NCBI GenBank assembly: GCA_004794655.1
Contig: SMMW01000046.1
Coordinates: 2,516,001 to 2,580,000, forward strand
Origin: Marisa cornuarietis
Lineage: Eukaryota; Mollusca; Gastropoda; Architaenioglossa; Ampullariidae
Direction: 5' to 3'
DNA length: 64,000 nt
Part shown: piece by piece, positions 39,005 through 51,800 of the stretch
How the letters are laid out: each line of letters starts with the position of its first letter
Position numbering within the stretch: the first letter of the stretch is position 1
The notes under the pieces: generated by a model
What the model saw: only the letters and a program-made list of their open reading frames with translations
Database searches by the model: none
Told to the model about the DNA's origin: nothing
Program-made: the position numbers and the translations under genes

Positions 39005-39123
39005 TCTTTCTCGCTAAGGCTTATGGGACGCGACGACTTGTGTGCACCAATAATGGTGACGTAAAAGAAAACGTTGCGCGGAAAGAACCAAATAAACAGA
39101 CACTGACTGTCGACAGAAATCTC
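39005..39123 (+). promoter_or_regulatory. RNF8 promoter (duplicate of the FAU/RNF8 divergent promoter)
   Basis: Contains CACCAATAATGGTGACGTAA, with a CCAAT box and a TGACGTAA CRE/ATF-like site. Nearly the same words occur at 27080-27100. It lies 25-100 bp upstream of the RNF8 start codon. Its former divergent partner FAU is no longer intact here. Confidence 0.6.
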
Positions 39124-42100
39124 ATGGCTCAAGTTGTTCCTTGCCTTGTGCGTATAGGCGAGAACCATAGTAAATATCGACATCTTCCATTGACTCAAGA
39201 CAAGGTTGTGTTTGTATCCTAATTGTTCCATTCCTTGAGCATTACTCCTATCACAGTCCACACAATGCTAGTCCTTACCCACCCCACTTCTGCTCTTGCT
39301 AATTTTCTACCCATCTTTCTCTGCAGAATCGCTATATTTTCTATGTTCTGTTAATTGGTGTCTTTTTGTGTTTTTCATCTTTGTTTTCTGATTGTCGTCA
39401 GTATTGTCATTTATTCTTACGCCCCTCGTGTTCTATCCAATTAGTCCATGTCTCTTGCTAAGAGCATGCTCTCTATGAGTGTGAATATGCGCTATAAAAA
39501 TCATCATTTATTATTATTACTCCTAATCGCAAACTAAATCGAAATGTTTGTAAGTTTCTTGTGTAGCGATGTATAAAAAATATTACTAGATCCGAATAGG
39601 TAGGTAGAAAGAAAATGGGGACTTTCAGTTTAGCATATATATATATATAACTGACAATATTAATGGTTTAATTGTCATACTGATTTAATAATAATATAAA
39701 CAGTTCACTAACATAGCGCCATATCTCAGTCCTCTGGCCGAGCACACTGCACTTTACACAATACAGTAATTCAATTATTAAGAAATATAAATAAAAATAA
39801 GAACTAAAAATTAATAAGATAAAAATAAATAAAAATCGACAGAATCAGACTCAGCTCAAGCATGTCAGGAAACAGCATGAATTGATAACAAGTAATGGTG
39901 AGGTGGAGCCTTCAGTTGTGCAGGTACATATAGTGCACACAACTCTAGACGCCCATGACAAGTAGAAATGCATGACAACTTATCCACGGACAGAAAGTAA
40001 GGTACAGAGTTGTTAATTTCTGGCATGCAAACAAATTACTGGTTGAGATGTTGCATCAATGCAGAACAAGACACAAGAAATAAAAAGGTTACATTCTGTG
40101 GTGGTGATACACACAGATCCTGAATTTAAATCGTTGGAAAATGTAGTGAGACAAGTAAGTGAAGTGGTCCAGAGTTGAAAGTGGAAAAATAGCATTGAAG
40201 TGGAGAAGATGGCATAGTTATGGCAGATGAGACTCCAAAAGTCTACAAAAAAAGGAATAACCTGGTCAAGATTTGAAACATTTAGAGGTTAGGTAATAAC
40301 TTGCTAAAATTGTGATTTCAAGGTTTGCTATTTGGAGTTGCCATTTTACACAAAACATGCTTTTAGTTTGAGTTTCATTTTTCACAACAGGTCAAAATTG
40401 GACGTGCACCAGACACAACGTACAGTATATTGTCAACCTGGATATCGCGTTACCATGCAACTATTGAAAAGCAAGAAGATGGGTCATGGATTCTAACAGA
40501 CAACAAGGTTTGTCACTGGCATACCTTTGAGATCATCTTAGGCAGGAGACTCAGTAGTGTGAATAAGTCTTGCTAATTCTACTATAATCAGGGTCAGTAA
40601 AGTTTCCAGACCACGTTTTTGTAGAAATTATGATAGAACATTTATTTTAGAAGCTGTCAGTTAATTAATGGACTTAAATGTCTGAGGCAGATAGCACTAA
40701 GGAAGACATTTTTTTCTGACAACTCACTTTCAACTCATTATGATCCAAAAGATTCACACTTTGGTCTTTTAACATGGTGAAGTTATCAGCTTCAGTTCAC
40801 CCTTATTATATGTGTGTGTGTATATATATATATATGCATATAAAACAAGATATAAAACTATGATTTACTAGCTTATCTTGTATGGCTTCTAGGTAAAGAG
40901 CCTTTGACACTATTTCAGATAGAAATAATTATGTTACTGTAATACTAGAATTGGTTTGATATAAGAGGTGGTGAATTGTGAGTGATTCAGGATTTTAGCA
41001 TGAAAGGGATAGGAAACATTTTGATTGAAAGTAGCAAAACAGTGATACAATCTTTCATTTAAGTCTAGAACTCATCCTAAAATGATAACAGTTTCACAAA
41101 CGAAGAACACAGTTGTCACACACTTCATTTTTTTCAACATGGTAGGTGAATGAAATGAATGTTTCTACCATGTTTCTAGAGTCTGAATGGCATTGCAATA
41201 AATGGGACTCAGTTGGAACCGCTCATGCCTTACACCTTAAAAGAAGGAGATGTGGTTCAGTTTGGGATACCCAGAACTCCGGGCCTGGAGCCAGAGTTTG
41301 TGTACAAATATTTTTCTTCAATGAAAATAAGAATAGAGTCCAAGAAAAGGTCATTGTCTTCAGATCAGGGTGGTGAGCCCAAGCGGCTTTGTGAAGATTC
41401 ATCTCCAAGTGTCACGAGGTTAGACTAAGTCCATGTGTGTGCAGATGTCTGCAGCATGCATGATCATATTTCACCACACTTTCTTGTGCTTCAGATGATA
41501 TTCATGAAAATCCAGGAAGATTGTTTCTTTTTGTCTTTTTAGTTATTCACATTTTGTATGTAGACTTGGATTATTATTATATTAGTATGTTGAATTGCTT
41601 CTCTCCTTCATTCTATGCAGTGGCTGCCCATTCGTGCTTGCATTCAGTACAAGGTGTCTGTTTTCAGCTTTAATTTCTGAATTTCTACCATAAAACCCAA
41701 CCAGAAAACCTTGCTGTTCATCTGACCAGTCCACACTCTCTACTCCTTTCCCAAGAACAATAACATATGGTTACAAACTTTTTAGCTACGATGCAGCAAA
41801 GCAGTGGGTCTTTTTTAAACTTATATTAACAACACATCTTTTTCTGCATTACTCCTTAACACAGTCCACTTTCTGCTACTAGCCAGACTTGCCATGATAT
41901 AGCCTTAGTTGCTGGCACGGCATTAAACACAAATAACCAACCAACCAACCAACCAGCTACTAGCCAGTTCTCTGTTTGTTGTTTTTTATTTTTGTTTGTT
42001 TGTTTAAAGATATCTCTGAGTTTGTCTGTCCTAGAGATATCCTTTGTTGATTACTTTTTAACTCATCGTTGTTACTTTTACCTCTGTATCTCCACTATCT

Positions 42101-44952
42101 TTTGCATGTCATTCTCATCATTGCCCATCTTTCCTTCCTGTATTATATATATATCAAGCACTGAATGTGTGTTCCAATATAAGTGTGACTCTTCTTTATA
42201 TAAATTGCACATTTATTATTATTTTATTCACTGCTTATGTAGACTACAAAGTTCAGAAGAAGAGAAGAAAACTGAAGATAAACTGCTCTTGAAATTGTAT
42301 GAAGATCAGCTACGTGCCCTGACTAAAAAGCTGGAGGAAAAAGAGGAAGAAAAGACAGCTGTGGAGCAACAGCTAGAAACAGAGAGGCAACAACGAGTAG
42401 CAGTTGAGCAGATACGCAAAGAGCAAGAAGAAAGAGTCAGTGAACTCAGTGCCAAGAAGGTTGGTTCATTTTGTATCTGAACTTTCAAGACTTAAAACTC
42501 TGCTTTAGAGCTCATGTGATAAAAGTGCTTTATTAAATTTATTTATTAACTAGGACAAAATATGGATATGTGGATGTATGTTTGCATATTTATAAAAAAA
42601 AATTCATTTTTTCACGTTCTCCTCCTCCTCATCATCACCAGTATTAATATTTGGTGTTAATCTATTGTACTAAAGGAAATATTGTTGGAATCTGTATCAT
42701 AGAGACAATTAGAAGAAGAGAGGGCACATATTGAAGAGCAAATGCAACAAGAATTACAAATGAGACTCGAAGAACAAGAGAAACAGCTTCAGGAGCAAAT
42801 GAAAGTGCAGCTGCTTGTCCTAGCCACTGAAAAGCAGGATGTGGAGAAACGCTTGCAGCAGGAAATGGAAAAGGCAGTTCAGGAGAAGGACCGTGAGTTG
42901 CAAGAGAAACTTCGAGAAGAGAGAGATCGATTACAGAGGGTAATCCTTCTTGTTCAACATCTTTGCTGTTCTGATTTCTGCCCACAGGCAGAGTTCAGGT
43001 GCATAAGACATGCTGGATTATACATTAGGTGCATTCTGGTTAAAATTGTGAACATTTTCCATTAATACTAAGAGAACTCTTGTTATTGATCTTGAGAGAC
43101 CCCATCAGGCAGCACAACATCGTTCATATATTATGTATACATTTCCAAGAGTGGTTTATTTTTCAAAACTTTGTAATCTACATAAGCAGTGAAGAAAATA
43201 GTCAGACTTGTTTGGCCAATGAGTGGCTAAGTTCAAGTTATTCACCATAATTTGGAACACATAGTCATGGGGATTCCTTGCTTACTGTTTTTCTTCTTAA
43301 TTTCTTCTTAATTTTTATTTGTTACTTTTTCCTGCAGGTTATAGAATCAAAGGAGTTGCAGCAAAAAGCACTTGAAAATCAACTTCTTTTGAGTCACAAA
43401 GAAAATGAGAATGCTGTAAAAGAAAAGCTCAAAGAAAAAGAATCCATTTTATCAGAATTTGCCACTACCATGGAAACAGAATTACAGTGTGCCATCTGCA
43501 GTGAGCTTTTTGTTCAGGTTAGATAAAAACCAGCTTACTAAAGTTTTTCTGATATAAAACAGCGTACTTATAGCTTTTGAAGAAATGCTCATAAAAACCA
43601 AAACATAGTTCTCATGTTGATTGTATGCAGCATTCAGCATTTGTTATATGTAAGCCTCAGTTTTAACAATGAATGCCTGGAACTATTGTTTAAAGATCAA
43701 AAGGTGTATATTTTAAGTTCCCATTTTATTATGCTATACATAATTTCCTTTATATCATCAATGCCTACTTCTTAAATATTTTGTTTTAAAGCAGTTTTTG
43801 TTTGTGGTATTTATATGTTGCAGGCTACATCTCTGAACTGCTCACATGCATTTTGTGCATTTTGCATTAAACAATGGCTAGGTGTGAAGAATGAATGTCC
43901 CAGCTGCCGAACTCCAGTGACCTCAAGTGTTCGATCTATTGTGCTTGACAGTTACATTGATCGTATGGTGGATCAGCTTAGCATGGAACTCAAAGAGCGA
44001 CGTGTGCAGCTGGTGGCAGAACGAATGGGTAAACATATTCTGTTTAGATATTCTGTATTTTTTAGTGCAAACATTTTTGAAAAACTTTGTGATAAAAAAA
44101 ATCTTTGAAGAAATCTTGTTAACCTCTCCTTTTCAGAAATTGAAGCAAAGATGCTGGAGGCAGAAAGGAAAGCGACTGCTGGGCCCTCAGGAAGTAGAAG
44201 GGGAAGGACTGGAAGACTCAGGGGCAGGGCACGGGGCAGGGCACGGGGCAGAGGACAGCAACGCAGGGGGCAAAGGGCCGTATCAGCTGCTGCACCAGCT
44301 CCTGACATAGCAGCCACAGCAGTTGTCACAGCACATGCAGCACCTGCAACCGAACACCAAGAGACAGCTGCATTTGATGCAAGCATCGTTGTGGTTACTG
44401 ATGAGTCTGAAGAGTCAGATCAAGAGGCAACTGAGTTTTCTAGTGAAGAAGAGCATCTAAGACGCCGGCTATTCAGACATGGCAGGTTTCCCTGGAATGA
44501 CGATGATGAGGAAAGTGAAGATTCGGATGATTCTGAGGGTGATAACGATTATGAGGAAAGTGAAGATTCGGATGATTCTGAGGGTGATAACTATGTTCGA
44601 GGAGAGCATGGCGCTTACTATGGTGGATATGGTCGATGTTTCAAATGTGGTGAGTACCTGTCAAACTCTCCACTTAAAATTGCAGTATTGATCCATTTTG
44701 TTACGCTTTGTTTTTAGATAAAGCTGTCAATAAGGTTTTATGGAATACTTGTAAATGTATAGCTGCCATGTTCCCATTATTCTTTATGAGCCTTTTTATA
44801 TTCATTCAATTCGATTGAAAACAAAATAGTCTTCCCTGTATATACTTTTAAGTCTGCTATTACTGTTACACAAAATGCTAACCAGATCATAAACTGAAAA
44901 ATATTTATTTTCAGGTTCAAGAGGACACTGGGCTAATGGATGTCCTTTCTAA
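39124..44952 (+). CDS. RNF8: RNF8-type E3 ubiquitin ligase with C-terminal zinc knuckle
   Basis: Nine exons join in frame: 39124-39204, 40391-40507, 41180-41418, 42243-42459, 42703-42939, 43338-43517, 43824-44028, 44137-44649 and 44915-44952. The product is 608 residues; human RNF8 has 485. Order of domains: FHA (about 8-100; VKIGRAPD, WISRYHATI, SLNGIAING), a basic linker, a long coiled coil (about 150-345), and a C3HC4 RING (CAIC, NCSHAFCAFC, CPSC, about 347-385). An R/G-rich segment follows (RGRARGRARGRG), then an acidic region with two 15-residue repeats (EESEDSDDSEGDN), and a final CCHC knuckle (CFKCGSRGHWANGC) split by the last intron. RNF8 binds phosphorylated proteins at DNA breaks through FHA and ubiquitylates chromatin proteins. 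The tail after the RING is not part of vertebrate RNF8. A decayed copy lies at 27.2-32.1 kb. Confidence 0.93.
39235..39513 (+). mobile_element. LINE 3' tail fragment
   Basis: Family 3' end (gagcattactcctatcacagtcc ... gcatgctctctatgagtgtgaatatgcgctataaaaatc, then an ATT run), in RNF8 intron 1. Confidence 0.7.
41610..41840 (+). repeat. LINE C-terminal relic, right copy
   Basis: Counterpart of 28000-28310 in the duplicated RNF8 intron (tgcagtggctgcccattcgtg start). A 'ttgccatgatatagccttag' tail motif follows at about 41890. Confidence 0.5.
44510..44595 (+). repeat. 45-bp in-frame tandem repeat in RNF8
   Basis: Two almost identical 45-bp units encode the acidic 15-residue repeat of the RNF8 tail. 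The near-identity of the DNA, not only the protein, points to a recent duplication. Confidence 0.8.
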
Positions 44953-45159
44953 CCGGTATTTTTGGTTGTTTTTTCTTATGGGGAGAGGGTTTTAGGTTGG
45001 ATTTCAGTGGAGATGAGCTCATGGCCAGTTACTTTTCTTAGATTACATATATTATTTCTAAATGAGATTATTTTACCTGGTTAGGTATAATTTTTGAAAA
45101 AAAGTAAAACTGAATAGGAAAAGTAGAACTCTATTTTTGCAGCTACTTTTGTGAGGATG

Positions 45160-45165
45160 AATAAA
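45160..45165 (+). terminator. RNF8 polyadenylation signal
   Basis: AATAAA about 210 bp after the RNF8 stop codon. Confidence 0.65.
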
Positions 45166-45279
45166 GCATTCAAACTGATGTAGTGTGCTTTTTATTTTTT
45201 CATGCCTGTCCCAGGGGTGCTATATTGCCAAATATAATAGCATGTACATATATGCCAGGAACTGGTAAGCTCCTGGATC

Positions 45280-45465
45280 GATGCTCTTTACTTCTGTTTT
45301 TATGTTTTTTATCTTTGTTTTCTGTTTGTCGTCAGTACTGTCGTTTATTTTCCAGCCCTTGTGTTCTGTCCATTTAGTACATGTCACTTCTCCGTTTTAA
45401 GCGCTAAGAGCATGCTCTCTATGAGTGTGAATATGCGCTATACAAATCTTCATTTATTATTATAT
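45280..45465 (+). mobile_element. LINE 3' tail fragment
   Basis: Carries the shared 'cgctaagagcatgctctctatgagtgtgaatatgcgctatacaaatc' word and an ATT-rich end, in plus orientation, beyond the RNF8 polyadenylation site. Confidence 0.68.
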
Positions 45466-47104
45466 TAGTAGGAGTGAAGCTTTATATCCTCTTACTGCAT
45501 GTGTTACCGATGTAGTTACAGTTTTCAAGCACTGTATTATTTAAATGCTGCAAATCACGTAAAAGTTAGAAAGTGCTAGGTGTTAACATTCCTAGCTAAA
45601 TCTGAGTTTATGAAAAAAAAGTGTGTAGAATGGATTCTTCACTATTCTTTTATAAAATAATGTATTATTTTTAAGAAAGCTAATGAATGTTCACAAATGA
45701 GGATATTTTTTCCAAGTTCCTTTATAAATACAAATATACAAAATACAATTAACTACACATGCTATTAACTGGATAAGAATAATGGGTAACTGACAAATCT
45801 TATAGCTTCACTAGACAATGATCAGAAACTGTCCATGTTTATGAATGTACATTAATACAAAATGCTTTACAATGCCAACTCCATGACTACACTACATAAG
45901 GTTATGCAGTGTTGAATGTGAATATCATGTTTTTACACTGTAGACCCTTGATACAAAAGAATTAATGCTTATGTACAGCCACCAATTGTTGATATGTATT
46001 TGATTTGAGGAGTATTTAATGTTGATATGGGTCAGGTGGCCTTCTAAAAACTGAATATATTATTACATTATTACTCTTGTATAAACAATCACCACTCCTG
46101 TAAAAATTAACAAAAAAAATCATATTCAAAGCTTTTTAATGTTCTTAAACATTTTAATGTTGGTACAGTACATCTGAAGGTTTCTGACAACAACACTTTT
46201 ATTAAAAGGTAACTACTTTGTAAAGGATATCTATTTTAATGCATAAATAACAAACTGGAAAGACATTCTGGTCAGAATAAAACTGAAATTAGTTCTTGCC
46301 ATTTCTGTCAAGAAAGAGGAATCGAGCAATAAATTAATTTACAAATGCATAACTAAGAAACATTTTTTTTACAGCAGTTGCTTGTGGATATTTGTTTAGT
46401 ATCCATGTCTAGTGTCTGCTTCTTTAGTTGTAAAGAACATAAAGCAAAATGCTTCAACTAAACACATAGCAATTTTGAATACAGTTACAGTCACCAAATA
46501 CATTCAACATTTGAATTTTTACCACCATTTTTGTTTTGATCATTGCAAGTTTTCTGATCCATCTCTGTATTCACTCTCACTTTCCTAAAATTGTCCTGTC
46601 GTAAAACATCACGTGGACAAGTCATTCCTTTCAGGAGTAACAGCAGTGGTAAAGCTATATTTTCTTCATGACCACTAGAACATTGCCCTTTCTAATAGTT
46701 GGGGGGGAAAAACTTATAATGTAGCTAAACTATAAAGACAATTCTAATAAAAAGAAGTCTGGACAGAGTAATGGCTGTAGGGATGAGCCCTGATCAGTCT
46801 CTTATTTTTCCTCATCAGTAGTAAACAGGTGCAACTGTAACATTCATCATTTTCTATTGGTGGTTGGGTGTGAGCTCACAGAGCTGTTGTAGTTAAGTGT
46901 TCTTTACTTTCTACATCTTTAGTGAAGTCATGTGTATCATTTAGAAACCTTCCATCCCCACCCATTTATATAAACAATACCATCCTGGTAAATGCGTGCA
47001 AGTGTGTGTGCATTAATACATTGGAAAGAGTCACAAAATAGCTTTCCTTTTCCATCACAAAACAAAAGGTAGCAACATCCTCTAACATTAAATAGTACAG
47101 ATGG
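45466..47104. other. Intergenic DNA and probable 3' UTR of the mpaB-like gene
   Basis: Strongly AT-rich with no exon recognised on either strand. The right part is the likely 3' UTR of the minus-strand gene beginning at 48010. Confidence 0.4.
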
Positions 47105-48010
47105 TTATGTCATAGCTTTGGTGTTTAAACCTCTCTTCATCATCCAGTTAAAGAAGTATCTTCCAAAAGGCACATATTTCGCTATTGTGAAAAGGGACCT
47201 TAAAAACAGCACTCTCAGATAGTCTTTCACACTGAGCTGAGGATGAGGGATGCCAATAGCATCATAGCTGATGGCTAGAAATGCTTCAAGACTGAATAAA
47301 GGCCTACCATTTATAAAATAGGTTATGCCATCAATCAGAGCTTGTGCCATCGGCCTAAACTGTTGTGGGGGGTTGGTTAATGCAGGAATTAGGACATTTA
47401 CTTCAATTTCTTTACAGATTTCTAACACTCGACTCGCTTTTCCTTTGCAGATATTGTTTTCATCTCTAATCCCAAGAAGATAGCTGACACAGTACCAAAA
47501 GTATATATAGCTCTCGATGTCTTCACTGGTGTACCTGATCCCAAAGTCTTTTGGATACATGATGATGACTCCAATAAAACCACACTGCACCAAAGACATG
47601 TCATACTGTGATAGCTGCATACCGTCATGACGTCCACTATTCATCATGTTGGAGCGAGTGTCATTGTGCATTTTTCGTACTTGCAAAATGGATTCTCTGG
47701 CTTTGGATTGTGGATTCCATATGTCCCCAAAATGCCAGAGAGCCACATGATGAAATGTCTGCAAGTACCGCTTTAGCGCCTTTTGGGGTTCGTCTGATCT
47801 TCCGGTGAAAACTAGAGGCGTGAGGAGGTTTTCAACACTCAGACCGCATATCAAGGAAGTAAGCATGGCCAGTGTACAGGAAAATATGTTGTTCTGATAA
47901 AATACTCGCCCTCGGTCAAACTTTGCTCTGTCGAAGCCGTCAGGATAGCCCTCTGGCATTCCAGTATCACCAGCATGCAAGCCAGTCTCTCTGAAATGTT
48001 TTAAATACAT
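47105..48010 (-). CDS. mpaB/rubber-oxygenase-type (DUF2236) protein
   Basis: A single-exon frame of 301 residues begins MYLKHFRETG. The family-like core includes FDRAKFDRGRVFYQNNIF, a hydrophobic stretch (CTLAMLTSLICGL), FHHVALWHFGDIW near residue 92, and the signature VRKMHNDTRSNM near residue 116. In this family the conserved histidine of that signature is thought to bind haem. A region rich in aromatics follows (YIYFWYCVSYLLGI), and hydrophobic residues lie near the C-terminus. Members include latex-clearing and fungal mpaB oxygenases; animal members have no well-defined substrate, so only the family is claimed. Absence of introns among intron-rich neighbours suggests an intron-poor family or an old retrocopy. 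The frame is fully open. Confidence 0.82.
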   Translation of the reverse strand: MYLKHFRETGLHAGDTGMPEGYPDGFDRAKFDRGRVFYQNNIFSCTLAMLTSLICGLSVENLLTPLVFTGRSDEPQKALKRYLQTFHHVALWHFGDIWNPQSKARESILQVRKMHNDTRSNMMNSGRHDGMQLSQYDMSLVQCGFIGVIIMYPKDFGIRYTSEDIESYIYFWYCVSYLLGIRDENNICKGKASRVLEICKEIEVNVLIPALTNPPQQFRPMAQALIDGITYFINGRPLFSLEAFLAISYDAIGIPHPQLSVKDYLRVLFLRSLFTIAKYVPFGRYFFNWMMKRGLNTKAMT

Positions 48011-48596
48011 TTTTGGTGTAACCGAATAAAACTAACGATGGCGATATCCGGAAATAGGGATCGACAACGTCAAACGTGATCTAGCTAGAACAACAAAGAT
48101 ATTTTAACACATAATCTCGATGAACTGCGCCGGTAGTAATAAACTAAAACCAGAGTGTATTCGTTTGAAGCCGATGGGATCGAAGTAGCCAAAGTCTGGT
48201 TTAGCCAAAACATGCAGTTATATCCCCTGAAGCAGTTGTTGTGAGAGTGACTTGCCCTTGTTTGGAGACAGAACGTTTTTAGTTGTTTGTTTGTTTGTTT
48301 TAACATTTGTACGGTGTTTTCAAAAGGGAAAATATACAGTCTGTTCTACGAAACGATCCGCATGAAGCAGCAGGTCGTCGTCGAGCGACAAATCCCGACT
48401 ACTTGAAAGCAGTCAACACAGTTGTGGTCTGTGTTTAATGTTTGACATCATCTTACTCCATACAGAAGAATACAGATCGCATCAATAGATTCACGACTTC
48501 ATTTTTCTGTGTGCATGGCCACATACACATCAGACTGGCTTTACTATTATGTAACAGTAACGAAGCTGGCTTGTGTAGAATAAACACCTCTTACTT
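48011..48596. other. Upstream flank of the mpaB-like gene
   Basis: No coding exon seen. It contains the presumed promoter of the minus-strand gene. I see no clear TATA box. Confidence 0.35.
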
Positions 48597-48876
48597 GAGC
48601 ATTACTCCTAACACAGTCCACAATGCTAGTCCTTCTTACCCCCCCCCCCTTCCCTCTTGCTACTTTACCCATCTTTCTCGGCAGAATCACTATATTTCTC
48701 TGTTCCTTTTACATGATGTCTTTTGTTTTCTGTTTGGTCGTCAGTACTGTCGTTTTCTTTCGTCCCCTTTGTTCTGTATCTACTTAGTCCACGTCTCTTT
48801 CCCCGTTTTAAGCGCTAAGAGCATGCTCTCTATGAGTGTGAATATGCGCTATAAAAATCTTCACTATTATTATACG
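48597..48876 (+). mobile_element. LINE 3' tail fragment
   Basis: Fourth plus-strand copy of the same 3' end (gagcattactcctaacacagtcc ... gcgctaagagcatgctctctatgagtgtg, ATT end). It is very similar to 39235-39513 and 36537-36698. Confidence 0.72.
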
Positions 48877-51800
48877 TATCTCTCTGTGAACATTTGAATT
48901 AGTTGAAATTCTGCGCAATATCTTAAAGCATAACATTTTCATGAAAAAAAAGAAAAGAACACGACGCTATGCAGTCGGCAAAAATCTACAAAGAAAATGT
49001 AAAATACTTATAGTTAAGTTTGCATTAGGCCTAGGTGTAACAGTTACTGTTGTAGTCTACTGTTCATTTCATTTAATCATCCCTTGACCAATATCAGCTG
49101 ATGAACGGTTATGATGGTCCACTGGTACTGGTCGTCAGAAGGAACAACTGGATAAACGCAGCGGGTGACAAGGCTCGCCATTTAGGCTTGTCTTAAACGA
49201 TGGTGAACAGCTTCTCCATCGAACGACTATAACTATTCCATTCCGTTATATTTGCAAGCCAGTTCCTTCTCTGTCCACCTTGACGTCGACATTCCTTCCT
49301 TCCTCCAAGGTACCCTGAAGATCAGTCACATGACCGAAGCACGGCAGCTTGCGTCGCTTGACCGTTGCGAGAAGGGGTTTCTGATGACCACGAGGGTGGC
49401 AACCATGCTCCTTATATGGTCATTGGCTTTGCATTCCATGTGGGATATTCGGAGCAGCCTTCTCAGGCATTAGTTCTCGAATGACTGGATTTTCATCTTC
49501 GTATCGGCAAGCAGAGTCCCCGCCTCACATCAGTTCAGTATGATGAGAACGAAGGACATGTACAGTACTTACGTGGTAGCAAACCTGATGGGATTGCTTC
49601 GTCAGGTCCTGTCCATCTTAGCCATTGTTGCTGTTGCTTTTGCGATCCTGAGTTTCCTCCTCTCTTTATAGGATCGTGTATCCTTCCCCCGTTTTGTCTC
49701 CCCAAGGTCCGGTCATGTGACCTTTGCCAGTATACTGTGCAGCTGGTAGTACAAGATGCTTACTGATCAATTCAAGTATTTTTGAGAATGTTCTCGAAAT
49801 TCATAAATATCTGTCATCTATTTGTAAAATTTAAAATCTCAATTTCTTATTGTGTATTTGAGAAGTGACGTGTAGCTCAGTTATTCTAAAGATTTAAAAT
49901 CACAACTACCAAATTAAAAGCCATTGTGATATGGTGCTAATTAACACAGGGTTCAAGGGAAGTTCTGCAAAATCAGTCTGCAATCTACAAGAAAAAAAAA
50001 TCAAGATAAAATATAAAACAGTTTTACTTGGAAGAAAAGTTAAGAAATGCTAACAGTTTGTAATGGAAAGGTCTCGGAATTTGTTTAAGGTTACCATAAA
50101 CTGATACTGTTATGAATAGGTTTCCTGGCTGAAATAAGGAAAATTCACTACCATGAGAAAGTTTTCGATTAAACGGTAAAAGGTATCATTTTCACTCAAA
50201 TTCGAAAATTACTGAACTTGCAGGTGTTATCTTCATCATATCTTAATTATGCCTTAAGCTTCCCAGGTACATCACAGGAAACCAACCCTCCCCTCCCCGA
50301 AACCCACTACTCCAAAACTACAAATTACCATTTCCACTATTTATTTGCTTATCTGCAAACTCTATAGCGCAGTAGCGCTGCCCAGCTTTGCATAGTCTGT
50401 TTTTATACAGCACTTAAAAAAGATTTTGGTTATTTTTCTTTCTCACCTCGACTATTTGTTCGCGAAAAATAAATACACAGAGTAAAGCTTTTTTTTCCCA
50501 CGTCTCTCGAATCAGGTATGACTGGAACCTTAACAATGCAGATATTGAAAAGGAGAAGAGGGCATCATATTCCAGTCTCAACAGCCTCATATAGACCAGT
50601 CGTAGTCCGCAGCTTTAATCAAGTCGCGAAAGACTTACATGGTTAATGCGAAAGATTAACCGCTTGTTTTCGGTTTCAAGGCGAAAACATGTTTTGCTGG
50701 GTCCTTGTGAACAATGTCGAGTAAAGTGACGCACGTCTGACAGTTGAGAGGAGTCCCTGTAGCTCAGTGACTGGTGTCGTTAGGCGCTTAGAACTTCTTG
50801 ACCACGATCCTGCTACCCGCACGTTGGTTAACATGAGTGTTTTTTGACAAGAAATAAAGGACACACACACAGTCATCAACAAAAATACTGAAGTATATAT
50901 ACGTGCTGACACACACCTTCGCAGAGAAGCAGGAAGGCAAGTAAACATCTAAAAAACATTTAGAAATAAGCAATACAACAGTGGTAAGTAAATCAATTTT
51001 ATTCATGAAAAGGTAACACAAAGAGTTGATGATGTCTTTGCAATGCAAACAAAGGAGCGCTCACACACATACACACATACACAGAGTTAAATATTAAGAA
51101 TGATGAAGCTCCTGCTCATGGTTGAACAGCGGATGTGAGTGTTTAGCTATACTGTTATGTAAAGGCCTCTCTGGCTTCCAGCTACCACCAGTTTCGGATG
51201 TGAGTGTGCGAGACACAAACAGATAAACATGACTTGCATTGTTTCTCAGGTTAAGTGCAGTATTAATCAAGTTTCTTCACGATCTTTGTGGGAACCCTGA
51301 CTTTATAACTCTGCTGATACGAGTCAGTTTAAGACTGTCATTAAGGCCGCTGTTATATCAAATCTTTGTCAAATTAGTCAAACGTTTGCCATATTTGTCC
51401 AGTTAGGAATTAAGTACTAAATTAAGTACTTGAGTACATGTAGGAAGGGACAATACTGGTGCTGACAAAACTGAAAGAGACTGTCGTCTAATACTTTAGA
51501 TATGGAAAGGGTGACTTGTGTTTGTATATTAAAAAAAAAAACAGGCAACAAAAACCCCTGACAAAAGTGCATGAGGCTATATAAAAGTAAAAGTGTCCCT
51601 TATCCTACACTAGCCCAACGGGTAGAACTAACCTCTTTTTCAATGCTGTTTGCTTTCCTTTGATCTCTGAATAAATCAACGACGGGTGGGCAGAGTGAAT
51701 TTGACAGAGGTCCGGGTTACCGTGACCGGCGAGCCAATGGTGCGAAGTGGTACACAAACCACAGAGAAAGTGAGAGTGATGTTGTCCCTTAGGAAATCAA

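Larger units (their letters stand above)
32215..44952. repeat. Right-hand unit of a tandem gene-block duplication
   Basis: It follows the order of 12.9-32.1 kb: CAMKMT 3' UTR and last exon, CAMKMT inner exons, FAU last exon, FAU/RNF8 promoter, RNF8. Non-coding stretches match as well as exons (for example 12930-13183 with 32250-32514, and 23735-24290 with 38470-39000). Several deletions, including TMEM223, and LINE insertions distinguish it from the left unit. Confidence 0.85.

Noticed and set aside
50755..50830. tRNA gene
   Set aside because: It has an A-box-like TGTAGCTCAGTGACTGG but no acceptable B box or acceptor pairing. At most a tRNA-derived relic.
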